Source: Daucus carota subsp. sativus
Taxonomy: Eukaryota; Streptophyta; Magnoliopsida; Apiales; Apiaceae
Direction: 5' to 3'
Assembly: GCF_001625215.2 (NCBI RefSeq)
Contig: NC_030381.2
Coordinates: 50,677,214 to 50,741,213 of the forward strand
Length of the DNA stretch: 64,000 bases
Both the position numbers and the translations under genes were made by a program. Positions within the stretch are counted from its first letter, which is position 1, and each line of letters starts with the position of its first letter. This document shows positions 22,901 to 36,800 of the stretch, piece after piece. The notes beneath the pieces are model-generated. The model was not told where the DNA came from. It saw only the letters and a list, made by a program, of their open reading frames with translations, and did not search any database.

Positions 22901-24089
22901 TTCTTTCTGCTATTCGATTTTTTGCTATCTTTATTGTTTCTGATAATTAATTTTTGCTGCATAAATTTTTCTTCAGACAATCTATAATAGTATCCATTAA
23001 AGCTGAAACATTTAAAGTTAGTAGCCTGTCGTTGGTCAGAAGTTGGGCTTTGGTCAGTTGGGTTTCTTAATCTTGGGCCTATATCTTTAGAAATTAAATT
23101 ACCTCTCTGAAGCATAAAAGAGCTTTTTTAGTCGAAGTATATCTCTAATGTATTGTTTTTGATGAGTATTCAGTTAATTACCAGACTTTGATATGTTGCG
23201 TACAGTATTGTGCTTTTGGCAGATATTCCTAGACAGTAACTTGATTATTAAGTATAAACTCTACCTTCTGCGGCAGTGACTTTACTATAGAGTATAAGCG
23301 ATACTTTCTAAACCCAATATCTGCACATGTTCCTGTTTCAATATGCTTACCTAACACCTCATAATTATTATTAAATTTTGGTTATGCATAAATAGCTTAA
23401 AACTGTAGCCCTGTACCCACTTTCGTTCAATTGATTTTTGTTAATATATTATGGTTATGATAAACATTAGCAATCCAAGATTGGACTTCTTGTGCTAAAC
23501 ATCTCTCTTCTTTTGTAGGTTGGATATGTGACAGGCATCTGTTTCTCTTGTTTCCTAATCAGATGTTTTGTGGTAAGAATAGATTCATCTTTGCAAATTT
23601 GTACATAACACATTAAACTGAAGGAAAGACATTTGTGGAAATTGTTTGTAATGAATCTTGCAAGTGCCTGACCGTAAGGTTATATTATAACAACATATCA
23701 ACGATAATCTGTGTTTCTATATTTTTGAGTGTGTGATCATCTTCATGCTTATGGTCTTTGTTTAGTACCGTGTATAACATGAACTAGTAATTTGAAAACA
23801 AAACTAGAGAGCTTTTACTGATGTATTTATTTGATATACAGGAAGTTCTTTCTGCATTTGATTCAGATGCTACACTCGACGTACTAGATCATCCAATTCT
23901 AAACTTGATCTACTACATGGTAATGTCCGCTCTTACTTTAGTGGATAATTCGTTATTTAAGAATCGTAATTCTCATTTACTTTTGGTAAAAAACAGCTAG
24001 CTGAGATCCTTCCCTCAGCTCTTGTCCTTTACATCCTGAGAAAGCTGCCACCCAAGAGGGTATCAGCACAATATCATCCGATCCGTTAG
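19974..24089 (+). CDS. TOM1: TOM1/TOM3/THH1-family seven-pass tonoplast membrane protein, 11 exons
   Basis: Plant TOM1-family proteins are multi-pass tonoplast proteins; Arabidopsis TOM1 and TOM3 are host factors on which tobamovirus RNA replication complexes assemble, with a normal role in membrane trafficking. Exons: 19974-20135, 20825-20915, 20998-21050, 21727-21819, 21928-21999, 22122-22194, 22363-22408, 22527-22590, 23519-23572, 23842-23919, 23997-24089. Phases join throughout to 292 aa, matching the family (about 290). Hydrophobic segments include [33 protein letters not shown] and [16 protein letters not shown]. The N-terminus [11 protein letters not shown] and the C-terminal [17 protein letters not shown] are family-like. 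Which of TOM1, TOM3 or THH1 it matches best was not resolved; the derlin and ASPM neighbours favour TOM1 (At4g21790 region, from memory). Confidence 0.9.
20168..20252 (+). repeat. C/T-rich low-complexity tract in TOM1-type intron 1
   Basis: Almost pure pyrimidine on the coding strand, starting about 30 nt after the intron 1 donor, followed by a short (AT)n run to about 20284. Open frames here are low-complexity artefacts. Confidence 0.85.
21296..21315. repeat. Poly-G tract, 20 bases, TOM1-type intron 3
   Basis: An uninterrupted run of 20 G on the coding strand inside a wider G-rich patch (21240-21390). It could form a G-quadruplex; its length may be unstable or mis-sequenced. Confidence 0.85.
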
Positions 24090-24834
24090 CTGATGGGGAC
24101 ACCTTGTTATATCATTTGAACTTCTGGTACAACATCAAACGTGACTTGAGTTGGACGCGGAATGGTTCACAATACTTGCAATTCTCTCTGAATGTATGAT
24201 AGACCGACCCATTGCAACAAATTGTTAAGAGATATTATTTGTTCTCTCTGTGGGTTTTGTGGATGGAGAAAGTAGAATTTATTTCCATCATTTTTATTAT
24301 TCTCTTTATGTATGCGGGTGACATGCGTATTTAAATTTTCAAGGCGTTGGCTTGTATTGATGATTGTAACTCTTTTTGTAAAGATGTTTCTGGCATAAAC
24401 ATTTTGACTATGAATATCTTGAATTTGAGAAATAGAAATTGGATGTTCTTAGAATGTATTATTGATATTGAAATTACGGGGTATGGTAGTTCTTCCTCTA
24501 TTTTAAATTATAGTCATAGTTTCGACACTCAAATCGGGCACACTTTGAAAACATAACACTTCGCGTTGTCATTACCATTTGTCCAGCATTTTCCTTGGCT
24601 CTCACCAGGAGCAACAAAGTATATGTGCAACTATAAAATTTAGCTTATTTTTTACCATTGGAACCTCAACAAAGGAGCAGCAAACTCTATGTACTGATCT
24701 TATAATTTCCTTTCATGTTTAGATTACAAAAAGAATGTAAAATCAAAGGTGTTGTGAAGCAGGACATGAACCTATTTGCATATTACCATATTTCTGTCAA
24801 CAGATTGTCAGTGTTTAAACAATCTAAATCAGTT
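24090..24834. other. Convergent 3' region of the TOM1-type gene and derlin
   Basis: Tail-to-tail spacer of 745 bp holding both 3' untranslated regions. No additional gene or repeat seen. Confidence 0.5.
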
Positions 24835-27800
24835 TTAATGACCTTCATCTACTGGCGGAGCAGCAAATCTCACGTTAGCAGGTCTTGCAACTACTACTGG
24901 ATCATCTGCAAAAAGTGATCTGATAAAAGAGGGAGTTTTGAGGGGCCGCCGACCAGTCATCTTTGGATACACGTCTTCAAGAAAGTAATAAGCATGGCCA
25001 GCTATCATGCCCTGAATCACAGATGTATTTAAATGAATGACTGCTTTAGAAAAGAACAGAACTTGGGAATGTTATATAGATGGATCCTGTTCATATAATA
25101 CAAGTGAATCATCAAGCACAAATGCCACAGGCTACTACTAATCTTAATAACTAAGGGAAATCCTTTTTTTGTAACCTAGTCATTTCTTAGGAAGATCATA
25201 ATCTTTACATCTTTTTGCCACATATATCCAAGACTAGTCAAATTTGAAGAATCAACAGATGAACATATCTTCAGCAGTCATGCTGATTTAGGTAAGATGT
25301 CATCTATTATCATTATCTACTGACATAGTTTATAATATGTATTTTTCTTTACGAATGAAGGTTCAAAATTCTAAGCCGTAGGTTAGAATTTTTCCTAAAT
25401 ATTTACTATCAATATTAGAAATACAAGAGTGAGTTATTTTAAATGGAAACATCCTATTTACACATTTGAAATATACTTACCACTATTTCTATTCTCTGGG
25501 AGAAGTACAAACTGCAATGGTTTGGAAGTTATGCATTTCCAGAAGTAAATAATCGAGGATCATATTAAAGCATAGTTTTTGAGGTTGGAAAGGACACAAA
25601 CCATGTCCACAAGGTGTGTCTAAGTCGAATTCCCCAACTTAGAATTTGTCCTAAAATTTATAAAATGCACCGTCTTTTAGTGGATGTCATGCATAAAAAG
25701 AACTTCATTGTATTCTGTTAAACCACTATACAGAATTTATGAAAAAATCACTGCAAAGTATTTACTGATATTCTATTATCACAGGTCCAAATGTTAAAAC
25801 AATAGAACACAAACTCCCAAAAAGTTAAAAAAAAAATAAAATATCAGATATACGGTGTGAACATACCAGTAAATCAACCCAGGCATTGGCACCAACAAGG
25901 ACAGAAAACCCCAGAAGAACCTGCAACAGAACAGAAATAAGATTACACATGTAAACTATTTGAAGATCATTTTATTTTTACTATTTTGGTTGCAATTTAA
26001 ATTAGAATGATAAGATTCGGAAGTGGTAATTCAAAAAAATAGGGGAATATATTGTTTCCAAAACAATTAAATAATAAATCAAGAACAAAAGTTGAAAGGT
26101 AAATAATTTCATTAGGGGTAGCAATTTCGGGTAAATGATCGTGTTGGATTTTGCCACCCCTAGATTTCATGCTCAGCAAATACATTAACTGCAATTGGCA
26201 CCAGAAAATAAGAGTCCAAACCCCATAAATCACAGTCAACTGTTAGTGTGAAGCATCTAAATATGTGAGTTGCTACTGCCGTTTACCGGGGTTTCCATTC
26301 ATTCCATTATCACGGAAACACTCCCCCATGGTTTAAGAATTTAATTGTTATTAAACAAAGTCTGACCGAAAAAATGATATTGGCCATTGCCTCTTGAATA
26401 AATTTTACACCAAAAATAATCATTATATAGAGACAATGCACTAATCAATTTGACCAAAAAGAAATGCACTAAAATAAATAATGCAATGAACACTCAAAGT
26501 TTAAAGTCTAATATAGGTACACATGCAGGAAATCATTAAATATTTGTGCCTATTGAGCTCAGCCTGGTGTAAGTGAAGCTTTTTTGTTAAAATTGTGTTA
26601 CTGTGGCCTTGGTTTTTCTGCCTAGTAAGGAATGTTGTGTACGACTGTGGACCCAATTCGTACACCACACCCTTGTTTCTACCAACCCTCGATCAAGTAA
26701 TAAGTCATAGATTTACCAAAACCAAAGATTTCAATAGCTTGAACTCTCAAAAAATAAAAGAATCCCCGCTAGAAAAATATTCACAAGATAAAGGTCACGA
26801 CTCGCGAAATACACTAGACTTGTTTAGTAGTCCGTAAACTTTGAAGCTATCCTATCCACTGAGGAATAAATGTCCACTACTTTAAGTATATGCATTAATC
26901 TACTCAGGAAGAAAATAAGTGATCGGATTAGGGTGACTCATCAACTTAAATGGAACCATCCAGTTGGGGGAATCACAGTGTCAGGGAATGTTACAAAACA
27001 CAGCTTGCTTGAAATGTCATAAACACATACATCATCATCTGTTTCATTATATAAGGGTTTTTTTTTAATTAACAAACAATATAATATCTACTCTACTGCT
27101 ATGAAAATTATGGTAGATACTTGTATTTGCAATAATATTAAAAAGGTCCATGACCAAAAAAAACAGGTAGTGTACTGCTATTCTGCTATTCATCTACTAA
27201 AGTGTAAAGTAGTATAATAACTTTACATTTCACAAAATATATAAGCTCAACTCAATAGTGTATTCAGCAATAACACTAGTTAGCCATATGGCCCATATCT
27301 ATGATAACAATACAAAGAAACACTAACCCAAGGGAGGTACGCTGCTGTGAACGTAAAGAGACCCAAGAAACTCATGTGGATAAATGGATTTTGCTTGCTC
27401 CAGACATACACCTGTGTTTAAACAAGTAATCTCAAAATTCTTGCTGCATAATCCGACATAAAGGAGATGTATATCACATGTAATGATCGGAAACTAACCA
27501 TCATGAATGTCAGTGAATTGCTAAGGAATATAATCTTTGCAAAAGACTCTGAGACATAAGGTATCATCCCCCCAATGAGGACAATCCCGGTTAAGACAGT
27601 GGCACCAAATAAGAGCATGTAAAAGAAATCCGCTGTCCTTCCCCTAAAAGAGTTCTCCTCGAGAAGCTTGCAGTATCGAGCAAGAAAGAACATGTGAAAC
27701 AGGAAGTCCAAGTCTGACCATATTATACTCAAAAGGTTAGAAACAGCCAGTAGGCCACAAAAAGACTTAATGCTTATGGTACAAATTCACAATTGTATAT

Positions 27801-28532
27801 GCATCCATGTACTCAACACCTTCCTAAGTTAAAAGAAAGTAAACCATCATAAGACTTCTTTTTATTTACGAATGCAAGTATATACAGAATAGAATTATAA
27901 ATGTATTTGATAATGTCTAGAAATACCGATATGAATAGTAATGGCCACATAACTAACTTAAACTTTTCAAAGATCGCGAGATATCCAGAGTACCTTTATT
28001 ATATAATGTTATTCAAAATATAATCCTTATAACTGAAATGAAAACTACAAGTTCAATAAATTCTTCCACAAACACAAGCAATCCATAATAAGTAATATGG
28101 CATAATAACATCACAGGGCAGTCACAATACCCATCTTTCGGAAGTACAAGAAATTTGTAACCAATCGCCAGAACTGATAGTGTTTAACCACGAGCATTGG
28201 GTTCAAGTACAAATTGTAAGGCGAAATTATCTGCAAAACCGCAAAATAAATACAGTATGAGTACTCATTCAAGCTCGTCAAACAACATTTCAACTTACAC
28301 AACCAATAACCAGACTAACTTATCAACAAGAATATTCATCGCACCAGCTAAAACCAACTCTCAAATTTCAATAAATTCACATGGAGAGCATACTTTCAAT
28401 TAATTACTAAAAAAACAGTTGTAAATTTACAAATTCCCGAATAATCAGAAAACCTAATGATCAAAAGCCGGGGGAGGGAGGGGGGAGAGAGGGGGGGGGG
28501 AGGGAGGGGGGGAGGGAGAGGGGGGAGGGAGG

Positions 28533-28569
<37 letters not shown>

Positions 28570-28723
28570 AGGGAGGGGGAGAGGGAGGGAGAGAGAGAGA
28601 GTGGAGAGAGAGAGAGAGGCATACTTCAAGAGAACAGCCAATAGTAGTAACAATAGCAGCAGTGAGATACGAGCGTGTGATAATAGGCATCTGTTTATAC
28701 CATTCTTCTACTGCTTGTGCCAT
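24835..28723 (-). CDS. DER2: Derlin (DER2-type) ER-associated degradation protein, 6 exons
   Basis: Derlins are rhomboid-like ER membrane pseudoproteases that help move misfolded proteins out to the cytosol for degradation. Exons in transcript order: 28723-28625, 28230-28131, 27713-27499, 27411-27328, 25920-25867, 25011-24835. All join in phase, giving 242 aa, the family length. The N-terminus is MAQAVEEWYKQMPIITRSYL. The conserved WR motif is W54-R55 in HYQFWRLVTNF. Later segments include FRGRTADFFYMLLFGATVLT, SKQNPFIHMSFLGLF and GMIAGHAYYFLEDVYP. No rhomboid GxSx serine is present, as expected for derlins. The tail ends PPVDEGH. The protein resembles plant Derlin-2 rather than Derlin-1. Intron 1 is rich in C/T, and intron 4 and intron 5 are long and AT-rich. 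Confidence 0.93.
28469..28618 (-). repeat. C/T-rich (AG-rich on plus strand) low-complexity tract in derlin intron 1
   Basis: About 150 bp, nearly all purine on the plus strand, including an (AG)n core at about 28535-28562. In the derlin transcript it is pyrimidine-rich and begins a few bases after the intron 1 donor at 28624. Mirror-symmetric blocks could form triplex DNA. Confidence 0.85.
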
Positions 28724-29076
28724 GATCAATTGTGATTGTGATTGCAATCCCGAATGAATTATCAATTCACTGGAATCTGTACTTGTGTGCGTTCTGTTGG
28801 ATTGGGAAGAGATGCAAAGAGAGACGATGAAAATAAAGGTGAGAAAATAGATAAAATGTAATGGGGATTTTAAATTGAAATTGATTTTATTTTATAACAA
28901 GCTGGACGATGTGTTGTATTTGTAGAAAGGAGCGAGGGGAGTGGAGCGTGGAGTGTACGGACCAATCAGAATCATCCATGACGAGTTTTAGCCAATGGTA
29001 TGATCGTTAACTGTATTTATTGACGTCTGTCTGTTTAAGGGCCTGATTTTATAAACAATTCTCCTCCATGTCCTAA

Positions 29077-29144
29077 TATACTAACTAAAGAATTGAAGAA
29101 GAAGTGACGATATACTAACTAAAGAATTGAAGAAGAAGTGACGA
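29077..29144. repeat. Tandem duplication, 2 x 34 bp
   Basis: Two identical copies of TATACTAACTAAAGAATTGA followed by AGAAGAAGTGACGA. Confidence 0.9.
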
Positions 29145-29146
29145 GT

Positions 29147-29290
29147 AAATAAGTTAATAAAGTGTTTGGAAAAAAGTAAAAGTTGTGAGAGAAGTTAGCA
29201 TTCTCAGCTTTTTAAAAATATTTCAATTTATTTACACAAATGGGTCAAGAAGCAGCTTTTGACTTCTAAGTTTTTTTTACCAATTTTGAA
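29147..29290. mobile_element. Partial MITE copy, same family as 45782-46027
   Basis: Contains AAAGTGTTTGGAAAAAAGTA and later TTTACACAAATGGGTCAAG, matching in order the interior of the fuller copy at 45782-46027. Both terminal repeats are missing. Confidence 0.45.
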
Positions 29291-30000
29291 GGGACCAATA
29301 TTATAGTGAAGAACAAAACCATTTAAATGAGAAACTGATTACAGATCAAATTTACAGATTCTTTATATGTATAATATATTACAGAGTTCATAATTGTCTG
29401 CAATAAATATCCAAAAAGAGGAAAGCCTTATATATCTATATATATTCACACATGTATACAAAGATCCGATGCATATTCACATTAAATTGGTCTTGATAAC
29501 TCGGACCTAATGTGTAATTTGTTGAGATGTTTAAATATGATTTGTATGATCTGTTGATGAAGAGAAAAGTCGAAAATATTTTTACAAACACTCTTTTGTA
29601 GTGTCACTTGTAAAAAATGTGGAAGTTTGTTTATAATATATCTCCAAAATATCAGGCAGCTCTTATGACAGAGGAAAGATTTTTGTAACGATTTTAAGAT
29701 CTTTACGATGTATATTTATTATATTTGCGAATAAATTTAGATTTTAGACAAATTCAATTGATTGAAAAAAATTAGATTTTCTCTACATATTTCGAATTTC
29801 ATCATGCATATTTAAAAGAAAAAAAACAAGTGAATATGAAGTCATAATAACATAGTTTCACTCTAAAATTTTCACTTCAAACATGAGATGAATGTAAAAG
29901 CACATCTTCTTTCACTTACATTCACTTATTTTACAAATAAAGAACCTCAAGAGCAGGCCTAAAAGAAAAATGGTTTGCACATAGCTACAAATGTTTGTCA

Positions 30001-30115
30001 CTCCCTCTGTCCCTTCAATTCTTTACGTTACTTTTTGCCACGCTTTTCAACACTCGTTTAAAGTATAGTTTCATAATACCATACTATACCATACAATCGT
30101 ACTGAGTATATGCCG
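30001..30115. mobile_element. Half Stowaway-type MITE
   Basis: Starts with CTCCCTCTGTCCC, a Stowaway terminus, followed by family-like interior including AAAGTATAGTTTCATAAT. No matching right end is visible, so it is truncated; the right boundary is approximate. Confidence 0.45.
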
Positions 30116-30801
30116 CTTAGAGCAGGGTCTGAGGAGGATAAAATGTATGCAGCTTGCGCCTGCTTTTAAAGTAGAGAGACTGTTTTCGTGAAGATTTCCG
30201 GTTTAGTGTGCAATAAATAAAATAGTGTATGATATAATATGAATATTAATACCTTGACCTTCTTCATATGGGACTTACCTAAATATTCTCCATTGTGGTG
30301 GCCGAAGTCCGGTGAACGAACAAATGGAAAAATCAAGAACCATCATACAATTACATATGGAGACGATCCAACTTTCACGTGCTTCGAGTTGAACTAACCC
30401 TGGTTACGAGGAGTACAACTATTCATGATGCCACCACATATAGTTTCATAATATATTTTTAAATTTTTTTTGCTCTGAATATAAACTTGATATATAAACT
30501 TTTATTCAAATTTTTTTTTTTTGAAAAAGATTGTGGAACTGTAATTTATGGAGCCACAAAATACATGCAAACGCAGAAAATTGGAAAAAGCGGAAGAACA
30601 AAGCGAAAGCGAGATGTGTCATCCAAACAGCCCCCGAGTAACCCGACCACTGCTTTTTATCACCCCACAAAACAACCGCCACTTTCAAATTTCAAACCAC
30701 ATCACACATACATTTCAAAACCCTAGCAAATCACAAATCACAAATCACTACTCTCTTCTTCTTCTCCAATCACAGAGAGAGATAGAGAGAGATAGAGAGA
30801 G

Positions 30802-33800
30802 ATGGAAGCACAGGAAAAGCAAATGCACAGTCAGTTCTCCTCACCACTCCCAAACCGCACATCTTCAATCTTCAAGGACATCTCCAATTTCAAAACCCCC
30901 AAATCCACTTTCTCCAAAACCCTAACTCAACCCTCCCCCAAACACTTCTTCACCGCCTCCAAACAAACCCCCAAAACCACCACCACTCTCCGTCGCCCCC
31001 GCCCTTCCCTCGCTCCCCCCTCCCATTCCAAACTCGCCGCCTCTCGCAGACTCAAAGCCTTCGAGATCGAACAATCTAAGTCAGCGCGAAAGGCGCAGAT
31101 CGCCAAAGAGAATTCACTGAAATCACTCACTTCTTCGCTCTCTGCTTGGCTTAATTTCTTGTTTGAGAATCCTAGGGCTTGTGGCTGTGACATTGCTAGG
31201 TTGACTGGTCAGGATGAGGGCTCTGAGGTTGCGGCTTCGAGGAATGGGAAGAGAGATAGTGTGGAGAATGGGGAGGTTGTGTTTGATAGGATGTGGAGAG
31301 GACCGAAGCGTGTGAAAGATGAGGTGTGGTGTAATCGAGATGGGGGAGAGACTACATTGTTTAGTCACTCGATGTTTTCGGAATTGAGGGAGTCTTTGAA
31401 GGAGGTCTGTAGCTTCGATGATTTGAAAGATCGGATGGGGGTTTATTTGAGTTTGGGGAGTTGCAAGGAGATTTTTGATGTGATGACACGCGTGACAAAG
31501 GTTTGTTTCAAGTTTTGAGTATTAAGGACTTGCATTCTCTTCATTCATGTTGTTTTGTTGAGCTGATACTTTTTAGGGAATTTTTCAAATGTGATTATTG
31601 GGAATTTCTAGCTCAAAATTCACTTTGAGTCGTTGATTGATATGGAATTACTACATTCTCGCACTTAGAAATCACTTCAAGTATTCTGACAACAAGATGT
31701 TGCTCAATTTTGGATGCAAATATTTGTAGGTTGCAGCTCTGATTTTGCTTTGACTTGTTGTTGTTTGTATATCTTATCATCAAGGCATACTTCAGTGCTT
31801 TATTTCATCAAATTATTGAGGTTGCTGCATCATATGATGTAATCTTAAATATATATGTTGTTTTGCAGAATATTGATAGTGGAAGAATCAAAATGAAGTC
31901 GAATTGCTCCATAGTAACTGATGTTGGTATGAAGCAAAGAGCTATGAGAGTCTTGATGTGTTATAATCCTATCTGGCTACGAATAGGGTTATACATTATA
32001 TTTGGAGGTAATACTTTGTTACCTAATGGAGACGTCAGTTCGGAGCATGAAATATCTTTCTTAAAGATGGTTATTGAGAAGCAGTTTTTCTCACATGCTG
32101 GTCTAGCTGAATTCTATGTCTATAACAAGTTGGTCGCTGGTTTGTATAGGCCAGGTTACTTTGAGAAATTGGGGGGTATTATCTTAAAGAGGTTTCTGTT
32201 ACTAGTTTTAATACTTGACAGAGCTAAGTGTCAAAGCAGTCTTCCTATAAATCATGGCATTGATGGGTTAGATGGCGGTTCTCCTTTACTATTCACTTTA
32301 CAATCGACTGTTAAATCAAGTCAGCAAATGATCCAAGGTGCATAAGAATTATCACTGTTCATATCCTTCCGTTTTTCTCGAATTTGTGTATACACGTTAT
32401 CGATTTACCTATATCCGTCTTTTCATGAAACAGACTTTTTAACTTCGGATGTGATGCATGGGGAAGGCAATCTTCTTGCACACCTAGTGATTGTGGGGTT
32501 CAAAGTATTTTATGTGCAGGTAAACTGTCTGAAGTATATACAACTGTCCTTGTATATTGGATTTTAAAATGGCTTGGTGGGGAGGGTTTTTGATTTGGGT
32601 TATTAGATCGAAACACAATCTTTTTAGTCACAGGCTTATATTTTTATGGAGTCTTAGTTATTTCAGTGGTACAAGGCCAATATCTATGTGATGCTCAATG
32701 TTTCAAACTATGTTTTTGGTTTCAGAGTCCTCTCAGTGAGTACGATTTTAGAGTAACTAATCTTTTCGAAGATCTTCAAGATGGAGTGCGCCTGTGCAGA
32801 GCAGTTCAGCTCTTGCAGCATGACTCTTCTATCCTCACGGTTGGTTTTTCCTAGCTGAACTGATTAATAAATTATTATTGATTTTTCGCTGACCTAAGCA
32901 TTGCTCTGTTATGTTTTTTGTTTAAGGCAGAAACTGGTGTTTTCATCAGACACTCGTAAAAAGAATTTAACCAACTGTGGCATTGCGTTTCAACATTTAA
33001 AGCAAGTTGGTGTTGCATTATATGATGAAGACGGTACTGTGGTAGTTGGTGAAGACATTGTTAATGGTGATAAGGAGCTCACACTTTCTTTGCTCTGGAA
33101 TGTATTTGTTCATTTGCAGGTGAGTCCTTAAAGTTTCTATTTACTCCATCAGTATCTGTTTGCTGTGGCAGGAGGAGGAGGCTATGCTAATTGCAGGATT
33201 TTATATTGTATCTGGAAATTGTTCTTTAACTTATGATTATCAGTCTCTTATCTTCTTATTTGGACTTGCAGGCTCCACTTCTTATCAACAAATTTCTTCT
33301 CTCGGAGGAAATTCATAAAATACGTGGAGTTGGTGTGGTGTGTTTCGACCTAAAATTCCGGTCCTTTATTTAATCCAGTTTATCTAGTACTACCATTCCG
33401 AGGGAAAAATAAGTTATCTGCTGAGATACCAGATGAGAGAAACCATTAAGCTTTGACTGCCGTTTCTGCTCTTTGGTTTTTTATGAATACATGTTAAATA
33501 AAGTCCAAAATGCTGGTTTTGTACTTATTGAATGTTTACATAGATTCTGATTGGTTCTATGTGATCTCTACTCATTTAGGAGCAATCAAACACATGCACT
33601 CCAATGGACATGCTTCTGCATTGGATCCAGGTTATATGATTGTCTGTAACTTTATAACAGGAGTCATAATTCAAAGAAATGCATCCTTACTGCTTTAAAT
33701 GATCTTCTATATTGATGTGACATTGTTTTACATGTGACTGGTAGGCAATATGTGAAAATTACAACTGCAAGGTTGATAACTTTGCTTCCATTGTTGATGG

Positions 33801-36800
33801 AAGAGCCATGTGGTGCTTGATGGATTATTACTTTCACAGTGATAATCATTTGCCATGTTCGTTCAAGATTAGCAAGGATATGCATGGGGAAGACAATGGA
33901 ACTGTTGCGGAAGCATCACTTATGTCCACAGCCAACTATACAGATGCAGTGCACAATTTTCTGATGTCGCAGAAATTGACAACATTACTGGGGAAGTTTC
34001 CAGAGGTAAGAAGTTCTGACTTTTGTAGTTATGCTCGGAGCAATACTGACATGTGCAATACCTGAAATTTTTGAAATTGATATGTACTAGGCATGTCATA
34101 TTTTTATTGAAAAGAATTATAACAAGTAAGCATATATGTATTGGAAAGAATTATAATAAGTACTCCCTCCTCCCACTCATTTCTTTGCAATTTTTCTTCA
34201 CTACTTGGCACACATTTTAAGGTGTATATAAAGTATAGTTTTATAACTTATTTTTAAAATTTTCTTTTTTTGAATAAAAATTTAAACAAAATTTTTTTAT
34301 TCAGAAGAGTAAAAGATAAAAATAAATTATGAAATTATACTTTATATGAGCCTTACAATGTGTGTCGAGCCCTCTATCCCAAATGTAACACAACCCACTG
34401 GGACAGAGGGAGTAAAAGAACATGCATTTTCTGAGATTAATATATCTTTAATAAAGAGCACGTACTATCAATCTGCATAGACACATTTTCTTGGTTGTTG
34501 TACTCTTCATTATATTTGGTTATAAAAAAAAATATATCATGCTTTCTCTGCTTATCACTTCTTCAGCTATTTTGATCTTTTTGGATTACTTTGTTCATAA
34601 TATATCTTCTTTTAATATTCATCACTTTGAATCACTCTCCCTGTTCTGACAATTGCATCCTTGTTTTTGTTTACTGCAATTAAGAGATTGCATGTTTAGT
34701 AGGATAAAATTTTGTAAAGACTTGCTTTATTGGAGTTTTGGTTGAAGGGAAGATTGACATGTATTGACTAATAGTTCTTGTGATAGGTTCTTCAGGTCAG
34801 TGACCTGCTTGAACATAATGGTGTTTGTAATGACCGTAGTGTGATCATCCTGTTGGTGTTTCTATCATTTCAGCTGGTTGTTAAAAGGAATACGGTAATG
34901 TTCGGAATATCTTATGTAATCTAACTATTTATTAAAACAAAATAACAATTATCAGTTGACTCTGAGTCTAACATTGTCTTACAGGACCAGCTGAATTTTC
35001 ATAAACTCCTGGGATATAACAGTGCAAGCGCAGGTCGGAAACATCATAATAGTGGAAGATCTACGCAATCTGAAGCAATAGAAAAAGTTGAATACCATGG
35101 TAATTTCTCCTGATCCAAATTAGTATTGTCTGTGATAAAAGTATAAACTATTAGTCATTTATCCACTTGTTGCTGTTGCATAAGACAAGTAAATATTCCA
35201 ACCATCCAAGTTTAAATTCTTTGTATCATAAGAAAAAAAATTCATTCAGAATTTTAATTTTTTTTTAAGGTAGGGTTCTAAATAATTAATATGTTTACTG
35301 TTTTTATTGCAGCATTTGTTTTATAATTATTATGAATTAGGTGATGGATCTATCTTTTTTCCTTTACATTGTCTTATTTGTGTAGATACGACTCACAATT
35401 TCAAGGCCATCATGGCTTGGTGGAGAGAGATGGCTGAAAGTAATGAGAAGTGTAACCTACGTCCAGCTAGTCCTACAGTGGAATGTTTTTCAGCTGCACG
35501 ACCTATTACCAAGACTCCTAGTGAAATTCCTTCAATTTCTTGCATTGAACATGAAGGGATTGGTCTTCAAGAGAAAGCAGCAACAAGCATTCAACTTTCT
35601 TGGAAATCTTTTGTTTCACGTAACAATTTCCGTCGTCAGCATTCAGCTGCCATTATAATTCAAAGATATTACCGTGGATGGGTGCTGAGGAGGGGTTTTT
35701 TGAATCAGAAACATGCGGCAATAACTATTCAAAGCATGCTTAGATGCATAAAGTGTTGTAGGGATTTCCAGTGCTACAAAATCGCCACCAAGTCGGCAAT
35801 CATCATCCAATCTGTTCTACGTGGATGGATTGCTCGAAGACAAGCTAGTAGACGTAGATATAGGATACTTATGATCCAAGTAAGCCCCTTTCAATTCCAA
35901 ACTGTATGTATTCACTAGCATCTTCATATTGATTTTTTACAGTGATGGTAGTGGTATTCCACAGAATAAAATTTCTGCTTCCATCCTTTTATTTGATCCC
36001 TTTATTGGGATTCATTAAAGCTTTTTGAAGGTATATACGAGCATGCTGATTAATATATAAAATATCATTCTTCATTTAACTCGACATTAGTTTTCAAGAA
36101 ACTTATCAACTAGTAAGTAAGTTTTGTATCACACACACACCCACACACATATACATATCAACAGTCGAAATGAAACATTTTGAGCAACCACATGCTTATA
36201 TGGTGAATTTAGGGCCATTGGCGTGCTTGGTTGGCACAAAAGAAGATTTCCAATTCTCGTAAGGTTGCTGCTACACAAATTCAACGTTGTGTGAGGGGAT
36301 GGATAGCTCGAAAGAGGCTTGTAGGTATACATCTTGAGTGCATTCATACAATAAAATAAAGACATTTTTTATAATTATCGTTCTACATTCTCCATACCGT
36401 GACAGATAATTTTGATGCAGGATCTTCTTCCCTATATAAAACTGCTAGTTATGGTTACATCAGTAAAATTGGAAGGCATGACTTCCAGAGTCGTGAACTC
36501 AAGATAGTCCTCCACTCTATCCTGAAATTGCAGCTGTGGTGGAGGCATAACTTGTTAGCTAAAGCAAGAATAAATTCAGTAGTTACTATTCAGGCTCATG
36601 TTCGAGGGTGGATTGTTCGGCAGGAAGCTACGCGGAAAAGGCAGTGTATTGTGTTAATCCAAGTGAGCTGTTTTTAGTTGCTTTCTGTAATAAACCATTC
36701 CTTTGATTAGTAACTTCTAAGTTGGCTTGAGACTAAGAGACTATAATTAAGCTTATCTTCACCCATCACTGAGATGATATTATTATCATCACAAGGAACT

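Larger units (their letters stand above)
28724..30801. other. Divergent promoter region of derlin and ASPM-like genes
   Basis: Contains a 2 x 34-bp tandem repeat (29077-29144), a MITE remnant (29147-29290) and half of a Stowaway end near 30001. The rest is AT-rich; no gene is supported. A run of AGAGAGAT units just before 30802 is likely in the ASPM-like 5' leader. Confidence 0.5.

Noticed and set aside
28396-28765. Open frames in the AG/CT tract on both strands
   Set aside because: Low-complexity Leu/Ser/Pro or Arg/Glu/Gly translation of a simple repeat in derlin intron 1. Only 28625-28723 is coding.
30548-30925. 125-codon frame overlapping the ASPM-like start
   Set aside because: Different frame from the conserved protein. 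The ATG at 30802 opens the frame that runs through all CH and IQ exons.
36120-36165. CACACACA tract near the exon 12 acceptor of the ASPM-like gene
   Set aside because: Plain intronic microsatellite. The true acceptor at 36212 is supported by the protein frame.
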